Shown here: positions 18,108 to 28,200 of the stretch, piece by piece
How the letters are laid out: every line of letters begins with the position of its first letter
Numbering within the stretch: position 1 is the stretch's first letter
Source of the DNA: Tritrichomonas musculus
Taxonomy: Eukaryota > Parabasalia > Tritrichomonadida > Tritrichomonadidae
Direction of reading: 5' to 3'
DNA length: 64,000 bases
Assembly (NCBI GenBank): GCA_039105265.1
Contig: JAPFFF010000054.1
Coordinates: 1,054,001-1,118,000, forward strand
Program-made: the position numbers and the translations under genes
Notes under the pieces: generated by a model
The model's database searches: none
What the model was told of the DNA's origin: nothing
Seen by the model: only the letters and a program-made list of their open reading frames with translations

Positions 18108-19364
18108 TCATTTTTCATATGATTCATATTCATCAATTAGATTTTTCAATGATTCAAATGAATCTTCAAACTGACTTTTTTCGAGTCCATCATTAGTGTA
18201 CCAATTAATAAAAGCATTTTTTGAAAACAACTTTTGAAAGTTATATCCAATTCTTTTAAAAACATTTTTAATCGCCGTTGTGTTTTCAATCATTGTAGCT
18301 TTTTTTCTTTCGAAAAGATGGTCAAAAGTTGAAACCAATAATTTCGGAATATTACAATTATTTAGTTTCAACATTTCTTCCTCAATTTCATTTGGTGTTT
18401 TATAACCTCTAAAAATAGCAGAAGCAGCAAAGTAAGAACCATATTGAGGATTGCAATCAGCCAAGAGAAAATCATTATTAAATAAATCAGAAGCGAACTT
18501 TTTAAATGAATAATCAGGATGATAGCCACCAGTTGATCCACGACTTAAAATTGGTGTATTTCTTGATATGAGGAAATGAAGATTTTTGACAAAAACATGG
18601 TTATTTATTGATTTATATAAATCAGAATTGAATTGACCAGTAAATCTAAAACAACAAGTAGAATTTGACATCACTTGAGAGATGTGAAAATTTAAATCTC
18701 CATAAGAAAGATTACTAATTTTATCGTAATTTGTACAAGTTTTAGTTATTGCTTCATTATCAAAACAAATCACTTCATCCACTGAATTTATCATCGTTGG
18801 CATTGAAAGAACAAAATTGTATGGCTGACAAACGAAATCATCAATCAAAAATGACGGAAAAATCGAATGACTCATTATTACTCTATCTGGATATTCATCT
18901 TTTATTTGATTGATTATATATGAACTCAATCCTGAACCTGTTCCACCAGCCATCGAATGACATATTTGAAATCCTTGAAGTGAATTACATGCTTCAACTT
19001 CTTTTCGAATATATTCAAATATTTTAGTTCCATGTAAATTGCCATTTAAAATGTTTCCTCTAGACCAAGTACTGTTATGGCTTTCGTATGGATATAGATA
19101 GTTATATTCATATATTTTTGGATTTTCACCAGTTAAAACGTCATCTATTTGATTGTGATTGTAGCCAATCATTATTGAGCGTGGATACATCTTTTGTTCT
19201 TCGGTTTCTCTAAAATATACTTGGGGTATACTCGAATTAGATGTATCATGTTCATGCTCATTATTGTAATTGATGCAGCTTTCATATCGAAGCCTTTCCC
19301 AAAATCTCGCACCAACACGATTTCCACACTCACCAACTTGGATTTGAATTATTTCACGAACCAT
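18108..19364 (-). CDS. Highly diverged beta-type tubulin
   Basis: 418 residues, aligned by eye along the whole of beta-tubulin (normally about 445). Landmarks: N-terminal VREIIQIQVGECGNRVGARFW (residues 2-22; cf. [20 protein letters not shown]), the GTP-phosphate loop AGGTGSG at 139-145 (first Gly replaced by Ala), FDNEAI at 201-206, YGDLN at 221-225, FTGQFNSDLYK at 241-251 (Lys as in beta-tubulin, not the catalytic Glu of alpha), AIFRG at 316-320, NTTAI and AFINWYTNDG near the C terminus. The protein stops at YESYEK with no acidic tail, the site of most tubulin modification. MVREI has an extra residue compared with the MREI autoregulation motif. Probably a non-canonical tubulin paralogue; whether it enters microtubules is unknown. 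Confidence 0.8.
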   Translation of the reverse strand: MVREIIQIQVGECGNRVGARFWERLRYESCINYNNEHEHDTSNSSIPQVYFRETEEQKMYPRSIMIGYNHNQIDDVLTGENPKIYEYNYLYPYESHNSTWSRGNILNGNLHGTKIFEYIRKEVEACNSLQGFQICHSMAGGTGSGLSSYIINQIKDEYPDRVIMSHSIFPSFLIDDFVCQPYNFVLSMPTMINSVDEVICFDNEAITKTCTNYDKISNLSYGDLNFHISQVMSNSTCCFRFTGQFNSDLYKSINNHVFVKNLHFLISRNTPILSRGSTGGYHPDYSFKKFASDLFNNDFLLADCNPQYGSYFAASAIFRGYKTPNEIEEEMLKLNNCNIPKLLVSTFDHLFERKKATMIENTTAIKNVFKRIGYNFQKLFSKNAFINWYTNDGLEKSQFEDSFESLKNLIDEYESYEK

Positions 19365-20017
19365 TTATAAAAAATGGGCAGAGTTTTTTAATTTCAATAG
19401 AAAAAATCTTTATCATTCACTTTTTGAGAAGAGTTAAATATAAATTTTTATTTAAATATCTTTCCCAATAATCAATGATTATAATTATATATCAATCATA
19501 TATTTAAAATATCGTATTAAGCATTGATATATTTATTATTTTATATCAATTCTTAAAAAAATTCAAAAAACTACTTTTTTTATCGAACTTTTTGTGAATA
19601 ATTATTTCAAAAAGTTTGGTATTTATTATTACACATGTCCAAATCTTCTTGTTGTTGACCAGGAAATTGTGAGTTGGAGTCACATGGGAAGAATTTTTTT
19701 TTTTTTTTAACTTTTAAAAAGTTCATTTGTCAAAAATATTTAAATACAAATATTTTGAAATCAAATATTTATATTTAAATTATAAAAACTCAGAGATCTT
19801 ATATTTGATATATGATTTTATATTATTCCAATAATTTTTTTTCAAAGTCTACACACAAACCTAGATAAGGAATTCAAATGTGATGAGCTGCTTAAATCGA
19901 ATCCATTTCTATATACTCGAATCAATTTGATTTTATTTTTATTCAAATAAAAAGTTAAAAAGCTAATTTTATTTATTTATTTGTTATGAATCATAATGAT
20001 CGCATCTTGGCAATCAT
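19365..20017. other. AT-rich intergenic stretch
   Basis: Contains a poly-T run at 19696-19709. The last part (about 19986-20021) reads on the minus strand as the displaced C-terminal codons of the BspA-like gene beyond the TTAA element. No other feature. Confidence 0.4.
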
Positions 20018-20021
20018 TTAA

Positions 20022-20261
20022 GGTACAAATCCAGTACGTTACGTAACCGCCATTTTTTTTGACACTTTATAAGAAAAAATCGACATGTTATATAAAAAAT
20101 CGAATATCTGACTATTTTTTACATAACATGTCATTGAATTAAGAAAAATGTAAAATAAATGTCAAAAACACACCTTGTCAATTTAAACTTTTTCAAAGAC
20201 CCCCATCTATTCAAATAATAAACGTTCTCACTTACAAAAAATAACGTACTGGATTTGTACC
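20022..20261. mobile_element. 240-bp TTAA-flanked MITE (copy 2) in the 3' end of a BspA-like gene
   Basis: Arms GGTACAAATCCAGTACGTTA at the left and its mirror at the right, with TTAA at 20018-20021 and 20262-20265. Same family as 14718-14937 (one base differs in the first 20). The BspA-like frame enters it and ends at 20131. Without the element and one TTAA, the host frame would read FDLNLNDCQDAIIMIHNK and stop. Confidence 0.7.
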
Positions 20262-22176
20262 TTAAATTCAAATCAAAAACTGAATTTTTATCCAATTTTT
20301 CTGAGAATTCAATTATTTGAAGATGATCACAATTATAAAAAGCATCATTACCAATATTACTAACTTGTGAAGGTAAGCATAAACTCTCAATTTTTGTATT
20401 AGAAAATACGTTATCGCCGATTGTATTTAGCTGAGAATTTTTTGTGAACGCAACACGTTTAAGTTTCCTACAATCACTAAATACATAATTACCAATTGAT
20501 GCAACTTTTTGAGGAATAACAATAATTTCGATTGAAGATTGTGAAAAAGCTTCATCACAAATTGTTTCGAGTTGTGAATTTTCATGGAATTTCACATACT
20601 TTAATTTATAGCATCGAATGAAAGCATAACAATCGATTTTTGTTATATTTTCAGGAATAAAAATAGACTCAATTCCAGAATGATCAAACAAACTATTCTC
20701 AATTGTTTTATATTCAGAATTTGTTGGAAATGTAAACTTCTTCAAATATGCACAATTTGAAAACGAAACTTCAGAAATTTGTGTAATATTTTTTACATTA
20801 GATAACAATTCAATACCACTATCATAAAAAGCGTTTTTACCTATTGTTCTCAATTCAGAATCTGCAGGAATTTCAACTCTTTTAAGTAGAGAACAAATTG
20901 AAAATGCATCATCACAAATCATTGAAATCTTTGACGGAATTGAAATTCGTTTAACTAATGTTTGTTTAAAACAACCTTTTTCAATGACTTTAAGTTTTGA
21001 ATCAGCTGAAAATTCTACATATTGAAGATTTTTGCATCCATAAAAGGCATATTCACAAATTTGAGTGATTTGTGATGGTATTGAAATTTCTGTAATTGAT
21101 CTTCTTGAGAAGGCAAACGGTCCGATTTTTGTTATGAAAGAAGGAATCTCAACATATTCAGCATTCCTAAAGCAAAAAATGAGAGTGTCAAAAATTTCAC
21201 TCTCTTTGTTTGACTTACTAATTAATAGATTATCTTCATACAAAGAAATATTCTTTTTCGCTTTTTCAATGATTTTAATTTTGTTCAAATTTGATGCTCC
21301 ATTACACCAGCCTTTTTGCAAATCCAAAATGTCAGAAGGAATCTGGATATACTCAACAGAAGAATCACAAAATGCATCATTTTCAATTGTTTCAAGTTCT
21401 GAATCTGGTGCTGTTTCAACCACTTTCAAATCACTGCAGCTGTGAAATGCTGACTCACTTAACTTTTTGACATGTGATGCGATATATATGCTCTTAATTG
21501 AAGTATATGAAAATGCATTACTTTCGATTATTTGAAGTTCACTGTTTTTTGGGATAATTACTTTGCAAAGATCTTGGCAAAAATCAAACGCACTCTCACA
21601 AATTTTTGTCACTTTTTCTGGTATACAAATTTCTGTAATAAAAGTGTTTGAAAATGATTCTTTGCCAATGATTTGAAGTTCTGAATTCTGAGAAAAATTA
21701 ACTGATTTAAGATATTCACATTCCTTGAATGCTTTTTCACAAATTTCTGTCACTTTTCTGGGAATAGAAATACTTTCAATTAACGATTTATTAAACGCGC
21801 CTTTTTCAATTATTTTCAATTCAGAATCTTCTGAAAATTCAATTGATTTAAACACACAAAATTTGAAAGCTTCTTCACAAATGCGAGTAACGTGTGATGG
21901 TATCGAAATATGTTCAATTTTTGAATTAAAGAAAGCATTCTTCCCAATTATTTGAAGCTCTGAATTTTTGTGAAATTTAACTGAATGAAGATCTGCGCAT
22001 AATTCAAACACACTTGCACTCAATTCTTTGACGTGTTGAGGAATAAAAATTTCACTAATTGAAGTATAGAAAAATGCATGCTCTTCAATTATCTGAAGCT
22101 CTGAATTTTCAGGGATTTCAATGTTTTCAACTTTTTTTTCAAAATTGAATATTTTCGATGGATATGAATCACTCAT
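20131..22176 (-). CDS. BspA-like leucine-rich repeat (LRR_5) protein
   Basis: 681 codons. Nearly the entire protein consists of BspA/TpLRR-type repeats in about 46-residue pairs: SELQIIGKNAFxxSxIExISIPSHVTxICExAFxxC, about 14 pairs, with a diverged segment at residues 280-350 (KKNISLYEDNLLISKSNKE). No signal peptide or membrane anchor is visible. The last 40 or so residues (from RYKSSTLFF) are translated from the TTAA-bounded element at 20022-20261, so the native C terminus has been replaced. Upstream of the ATG the frame stays open for about 45 codons (VNKSPVSARNNLEKIF to SISF) without another ATG, so the true N terminus may be longer or the 5' end may be truncated. BspA-like proteins in trichomonads are linked to host-cell or bacterial contact, but an intracellular role is equally possible here. 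Confidence 0.8.
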   Translation of the reverse strand: MSDSYPSKIFNFEKKVENIEIPENSELQIIEEHAFFYTSISEIFIPQHVKELSASVFELCADLHSVKFHKNSELQIIGKNAFFNSKIEHISIPSHVTRICEEAFKFCVFKSIEFSEDSELKIIEKGAFNKSLIESISIPRKVTEICEKAFKECEYLKSVNFSQNSELQIIGKESFSNTFITEICIPEKVTKICESAFDFCQDLCKVIIPKNSELQIIESNAFSYTSIKSIYIASHVKKLSESAFHSCSDLKVVETAPDSELETIENDAFCDSSVEYIQIPSDILDLQKGWCNGASNLNKIKIIEKAKKNISLYEDNLLISKSNKESEIFDTLIFCFRNAEYVEIPSFITKIGPFAFSRRSITEISIPSQITQICEYAFYGCKNLQYVEFSADSKLKVIEKGCFKQTLVKRISIPSKISMICDDAFSICSLLKRVEIPADSELRTIGKNAFYDSGIELLSNVKNITQISEVSFSNCAYLKKFTFPTNSEYKTIENSLFDHSGIESIFIPENITKIDCYAFIRCYKLKYVKFHENSQLETICDEAFSQSSIEIIVIPQKVASIGNYVFSDCRKLKRVAFTKNSQLNTIGDNVFSNTKIESLCLPSQVSNIGNDAFYNCDHLQIIEFSEKLDKNSVFDLNLRYKSSTLFFVSENVYYLNRWGSLKKFKLTRCVFDIYFTFFLIQ

Positions 22177-22397
22177 AAAAGATATACTACTTTCATCTGT
22201 TGATGGTGAACCTAAATAAAGGTCATTTTCACGTGACTGATGTGAAAATATTTTCTCTAAATTATTTCTAGCAGAAACTGGTGATTTGTTAACTAATAAT
22301 AATGATAATATTTATTTTAATTCATTTATTTTCTAAAAACAATATTTTTATATTTACTTATACTAAGATATTAATGAATTTTGCTATGAATATTTTG

Positions 22398-22430
<33 letters not shown>

Positions 22431-22432
22431 TC
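22177..22432. other. Upstream region of the BspA-like gene with long poly-T
   Basis: On the minus strand 22177-22311 continues the BspA-like frame in a Ser-rich sequence without an ATG. A T-run of nearly 30 bases at about 22401-22428 ends in ATTC, where the element at 22433 begins. Confidence 0.4.
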
Positions 22433-23594
22433 AGAGGTATTCATGTAGGGAATTCGTCGATAAAATTTTAGATAAAGCATCTTTTATTTTTAGATATTTT
22501 ATAATTGGATTATATAATGATATGTATTATTCTTTGTACCTCCATTTTCAAGATATGAATTTAATATATTTTTGTGAGTATAAATAACTTTACTTCTGAA
22601 ATTTTATAATTTCGATAGAAATATAAAAATATAATTATTTATTAATAAATATGCATTATATGCATTTATTAATATTCATATTAGTTAATAAATATATTAT
22701 AAGTTTATATATAAAATTAATATACATTTTTAAATCTTATAATTAAGAAATATATAGATTAGATTTAATTATTTTTCAATATTTTAGGAACGATCATTTT
22801 ATACAAATTAATAAATAATCAATTGAATTTATAATCATCCTTTTTTTGAAAAAAAATTTATTCTCTCAATATTTTATTACAATTTTATTAATAAACATAG
22901 AAACTTTTCATAAGAATTGAATCAAATAATCGTAAAAAATAATAATTTTATAACTAATATTTTGCGTTTTATAATTAATGAACTATGATTTTTTTTATTT
23001 TTTATTAATATTCAATGTAATTAAATTATTGTTACCAAAGAAAATTCAAGAAAACATAAATATTTAAAAAAAGTTTTTCTCATTTTAGTGATTTTGGCAT
23101 TTTGCACCAATAAAATTTATAATACAAAGTAAAATCAATATTTCTCAAAAATGAGCGCATAACCAATATATTCCATTCTCAACTGAATAATTCAGATTAA
23201 GCCAAAACATATACATAAAATATATAAAAATTTAACGAGCGAATTTTTAAATATTCTACTTTTTTGAAAAAAAAATCATTTTCAAATTCTAAAATCTTCA
23301 TTATTTTTACATATAAAACAAATAACAAAATTTTAAATCTCACAATAAATTATAGTATTAATAAATTACCTTTATTATTTTAAATATCTGGCATATATTT
23401 TAAATTGAGTAAAAATATCAAGATATTAGAAAAAAAAATTTAACATTATTTTTTCAAAAAAGCATGCTTAATACAATCTCCACATGCAAGAAATTTGTTT
23501 CTCTTAATCTGAGTCTTCAAAACTTTAAATTGGCTGAAAAAATGCAATTTTAAAAATTATCAAAGACGTTAAGTCACCTCACATGAATACCTCT
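22433..23594. mobile_element. 1.16-kb MITE with 8-bp target duplication (hAT-like)
   Basis: The left end AGAGGTATTCATGT is mirrored at 23581-23594. TTTTATTC lies immediately outside both ends (22425-22432 and 23595-23602), an 8-bp duplication as made by hAT-type transposases. The arms diverge after about 15 bases. The interior is very AT-rich and has no reading frame, so the element is non-autonomous. Part of the duplication is poly-T, which weakens the match slightly. Confidence 0.65.
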
Positions 23595-23602
23595 TTTTAT
23601 TC

Positions 23603-23819
23603 TTTTTTCTCAGAATGACGAATAAATTAAAATTCTTTTATATACTTAAATAAAAGAATTATACTATACTATATTATATTTAATTTTTTTTAACTTGATT
23701 ACTTTAAAGAGTTTATTGGAAAAAGCGATTTTTAATTATAAAAAAATGCTACAGAATTTACATTTTTTCAAATGTTATCGTCAATAACGTTTTCATTCAA
23801 TTTTTTATTTATATTTTTA
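23603..23819. other. Upstream region of the serpin gene
   Basis: AT-rich. TTTTCATTCAATTTTTT at about 23799-23815 contains an initiator-like TCATTC a few bases before the preferred serpin start. Confidence 0.35.
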
Positions 23820-24944
23820 ATGTCGAAATTAGTTGAATCTCTAAATAAATTTGGATTTGAAACATTGCATGCAACAAACCCAAACAACAAGACTGAAAAC
23901 GCCGTTTTTTCACCTTTTTCGGCATTTATATGCGTTGCAATGTCCACTCCAATTTTTCAAAATGAAACAAGAGCTGAAATTCTTAAATCGCTTCAAATAT
24001 CTTCTGATGGCGCACAAATAGAACCGATTTTACAAAAGCTTCATGAATTTATTAAAAAAGAAGATACTGATAATGTATCAAGCTCTAATAGAATATGGGC
24101 AAATCAAAGCATTAATTTTAATCCAAAAACTTTTGAACTTAATCAGAAAGTTTTAGAAATACCTATTGATAAAGTATCTTTTCCACAACCTGCTTGCGAT
24201 ATTATTAACGAAGACGTCAATAAAAAAACTAAAGGAATGATTCCAAAGCTAGTTGAACCTTCTGATCTAAGTCCAGATACAGCAATAGTTTTATTAAATG
24301 CAATTTATTTCAAAAGTGATTGGGAAAAAAAATTCGAAATAGATCCAACTTCTTATTCACCTAAAGTTAATAATTTTACATTAGCTGATGGCACTCAAAT
24401 TCATGCAAATATGATTCGATCTCTCGATAGAAAATTACCATATGCTGAAAATGGTAGGTTTCAAGCTGTTTCAATACCATATTTAAATAATCAATATGAT
24501 TTCGTAATTGTCCTCCCTAAAAAAGGAGCAGAAGAAGGTTATAATGATCTAACTAAATTAACATATAATATATTAAACAATGAACTTTTGTCTAGAATGA
24601 GAAACCAGAAAGTTAATATCAGGCTTCCTAAATTTACAATTGAATCTAAAATTAAATTAAATGATGTCTTCAAATCTTTAGGAATGGAAAAAGCTTTCAG
24701 TCAAAGTGCTGATTGTACAGATCCAAGCGTTAAATACTATGTTAATTCCATAATTCAGAAAGCCAAAATAATCGTTGATGAAAATGGAACAGTAGCAGCA
24801 GCAGCAACAGGTATGTCCATTAATGCTCTTAGTATAGAAACTACGTATGATATATTTGCTGATCATCCGTTTGCTTATTTACTTAGAAATAGACAAACAG
24901 GTTCAATTCTTTTCGAAGGTTTTGTTAAGAATCCATCCGCATAA
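23820..24944 (+). CDS. Serpin (serine/cysteine protease inhibitor)
   Basis: 374 residues from the ATG at 23820. The frame extends up to an ATG at 23772, which would add a hydrophobic 16-residue leader (MLSSITFSFNFLFIFL) and could be a signal peptide. I prefer the shorter form because the extension coincides with the AT-rich leader and an initiator-like motif, and intracellular serpins begin much like SKLVESLNKFGFE. Family landmarks: NAIYFKSDWEKKF, PYLNNQYDFVIVLP, VRLPKF-like NIRLPKFTIESK, and the C-terminal DHPFAYLLRNRQTGSILFEGFV. The hinge of the reactive loop reads ENGTVAAAATG, the small-residue pattern of inhibitory serpins. Counting from it, P1 is probably Leu and P1' Ser, suggesting chymotrypsin-, elastase- or cathepsin-like targets. 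Full length and intact. Confidence 0.9.
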   Translation: MSKLVESLNKFGFETLHATNPNNKTENAVFSPFSAFICVAMSTPIFQNETRAEILKSLQISSDGAQIEPILQKLHEFIKKEDTDNVSSSNRIWANQSINFNPKTFELNQKVLEIPIDKVSFPQPACDIINEDVNKKTKGMIPKLVEPSDLSPDTAIVLLNAIYFKSDWEKKFEIDPTSYSPKVNNFTLADGTQIHANMIRSLDRKLPYAENGRFQAVSIPYLNNQYDFVIVLPKKGAEEGYNDLTKLTYNILNNELLSRMRNQKVNIRLPKFTIESKIKLNDVFKSLGMEKAFSQSADCTDPSVKYYVNSIIQKAKIIVDENGTVAAAATGMSINALSIETTYDIFADHPFAYLLRNRQTGSILFEGFVKNPSA

Positions 24945-25106
24945 TTTTTTTTTTCCAGGGATCTGAACTAACTTTTTTTTTTTAATAATTAAATTGTAAT
25001 TTACTTCATATCCCCCACATTTTAATTATATAAACTTCATTTTTTTTTAAAAAAATATTAATTTACTAAAATTCTTTTTAATTATTCAAAAAATTGAATA
25101 ATAGGA
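24945..25106. other. Spacer between serpin and tRNA
   Basis: AT-rich with poly-T runs; nothing further seen. Confidence 0.4.
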
Positions 25107-25179
25107 GCCTGCGTAGCATAGTGGTTATTGCGTTCGCCTTGTAAGCGAAAGGTCGGCGGTCCGACTCCGCTCGTAGGCA
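25107..25179 (+). tRNA. tRNA-Thr (anticodon TGT)
   Basis: The cloverleaf can be drawn by eye: acceptor GCCTGCG with CGTAGGC (one G-T pair), D arm GCA...TGC, anticodon stem TTCGC/GCGAA around loop CTTGTAA (anticodon TGT, decoding ACA Thr), variable AGGTC, T stem GGCGG with CCGCT, discriminator A. The T loop reads TCCGACT, with C where position 55 is normally T. No intron. Confidence 0.88.
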
Positions 25180-25191
25180 ATTTTTTTTTTT
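25180..25191 (+). terminator. Poly-T RNA polymerase III terminator
   Basis: A run of T directly follows the tRNA, as expected for polymerase III termination. Confidence 0.7.
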
Positions 25192-25242
25192 AATTTTATT
25201 TTTGTGAAATGAATTTGAATGGAGGCCGCTAAATTTTGATAA

Positions 25243-28200
25243 ATGATTTATGAAAAATTAGAATCTCTTTTTGTTATTAACCCGTTAAGCGCAATTGAAG
25301 AAACAAAAAGATTTATTACATCCATTACTGGCTTTAAAACTTTCCAAGATTTTTTAGCTTACCATATCGAAAATACACATTTTTCTTATTGCCCAAAAGC
25401 ATTTAGTAATGATTATAAATTCGAAATGTCCATTTTTTGCCTCGATTGTGCACGGAACAACGACGATTTATGCTTTATATGCCTTCCATGTTTTCTGAAT
25501 GGAAATCATGAAGGCCACAATTATTTCATTTTTCCAGGATTCATTGGTAAATGCGAATGTGGTGATAAAAGTCATATGAAATCCTCAGGATTTTGTTCAA
25601 AACACCAAGTTTGTGATGATGATAAATTAGAATATTATCTAGATGAAAAACTTCGAACAAATTTGACTGAACTTATTTTTAAAGCCGCCTTTTCAGCATT
25701 ACGAACATTTAAAGACAATGACTTTAAAAAGATAGCACAAATCATTCAATTTTTATCAATATTTTTTGATTTAGGTGACGGTTTTCGACGGTTATTCACA
25801 AAAACTCTAACAGAACAATTAGATTTTACAGAATTAATCATGAATATTCCCAATTACAGTAGTCAATTCAATACATTTTTATCAATTATTTTTTCATATC
25901 TTTTGCATGATCAACTTTTTATGAGGCACTTTTCCAAGAACGTTTATTCCCTAATTTCAGATAAAATTCTCAAAGACACGCCAAATTGCATGATTAAACT
26001 CTATGATGATATTAATTATAATGAATGGTTTCCATATTTTTATCAATGTTTTTCAAAGCCAATTTGTCAATACAACATTGAACACAACAATTGGGACTGG
26101 GTCACTTTTTGTATTGATTTAATAACGTATTTCAAAGAGTTATTTATTTTTGTTAAGAATAAGAAATACAAAACATTTCCATTAGTTTTTTCAATCATTA
26201 AAAATTTGCATTTTGTTACTTCAATTCAACCGAATGAAAAAACACAAGAATTCTTTGATAAAGTTGTTACAAATGTTTTCAATTCTGGCACAAAAGAAAA
26301 CACGGATAATGAAACAAATGATACAATTATTGTAGTTTCATTTAAAAGGTTTGCTTTTACATGTAATTTAAGATCTTTTTATGATTTCTTATCCTTTTTT
26401 TATTACATTTTTGACTGCTTCAAATCGAAACCAAATTTGAAGCTTGATAAGCTGATTGATGAACTTGATAGTAAAATTGATATTAATCCTATTTTCATGA
26501 TCAATAAAAATTATGTTGGTAAAGAAAATGGAAAGAAAAATGACAATGATAAATTGATCTCTCGATTAATAAAACAAAATGATCAATCAAAGGCAACAAT
26601 GTCATTTTTTGATAAATTCAAATCGACAATGAAAAACATTTTCCATTCTTATCCTTCTAAGTTTTATAAATCTTTCTTTAATGGCGCTTCTTTTTACTTG
26701 AGTTATCCTTTGTATGACTCTTTCTGTATGATTTTTAAACTTGATGATTTGTGCCGAGTTAAATTGGCTCGATTTTTGTCAATGAGCAAATACCAACCTC
26801 TTCGAATTAAGCTTGGAATCATTACAATGAAAAGACTTCTTTCTACGATTTATTTCGATCTTTCGTTGGCTGATATGTTTAGTTCAAATCTTGCAAATGT
26901 TTATCAAAAAGTTTATGAGTCAAGAAAAGAAGCAAAATTTAATTTAATGCCAGTTTCAATTCTTCAATTGTTAATTGGTCTTCAATGTAATGAAAGAATT
27001 GATGATGAATTCATTTTGAAAGAGTTTTTCTCTTTTGAACTTGCTAGAGAACTTGGCTTATTTGATCGTGTTAATAGAGAAAGAATTCAAAAATTATTTT
27101 TTGCATTCTTTTATGTTTCTTTGTTAATTGTAATTGATCGAACTCTTTTCCATGATAATGACAACTACAATGTGACTGAAGAACAAATCATCTTTGCTTT
27201 AAAGAAAGGTATTCATTCAATTGATCAATTGAATGAAATGTGCGATAGAAACGACAAGCCTGGTGAATACTTTATTACTTTCAATGAAATTCTGATGAAA
27301 GTTGCCACAAAAAGTACAAATAATCCAAAAGATGAACTTGAAAATAATAATGAAGAAGACGATTCAAATATCACTTTAAGTCAACTCAAAAATAATGGCA
27401 ATTTGAACAAGCATGATAACGAAGAAGAAGACAATGAAGATGAGGATGATATTGATACAAATAATAATGAAAATAATGAGAATAACGAAGTTGAAGAAAA
27501 CAACAACGAAAGTCATAATAACAACAATAGAAGAGAAGGCCAGAATTCTTACATAAAGCCAGTCAATTTTTATTTGAAAGAAGAAATTGAATGCAAGCTA
27601 ATATCATCTGTTATTCCAATTAATCAACAAATGTCATACATGAACATTGAACTCTCAAAGAATCACGATAAACTTCTAAAAATTCAAAATTTTGAACCAG
27701 AAGAAACCTTCTTCTTCAAACCAACCAACAACAACGATAATAATAACAATAACAATAATAATGATAACAATAATAATGATAATGATAACAATAACAATAA
27801 TAATGATAACAATAATATTAGTGTGGTTATTGATTCGAATGAATTGAATATTTGTCTGAAAGAGTTGCTGCTTACTCCAACTATTTTGGCTGCTGTTTAT
27901 GATTCATTTAGAACGGTTGAAAAATATGAACTGCAAGAAACAAATCTCAATGATCACCTTGCAATGAATATTTTAATTCTTGCTTCGAAGTTTATCAAAG
28001 AAAAGTCTTCTGAGACAGATGTCAAAGCGCTCAATGAAGAAGGCAGCATTTCTTATCTTTCACTTGCTGAATTGATTTCCAAAATCAGCCAAACTTTGTT
28101 TAATTACAGAGTTGAAGGGAAAGGTGATGATGAGAAAGCATTCATTGATAACACGATGAATCCATCTACTTTTGCATCGTTCTTAAAGACCAAATTTGAG

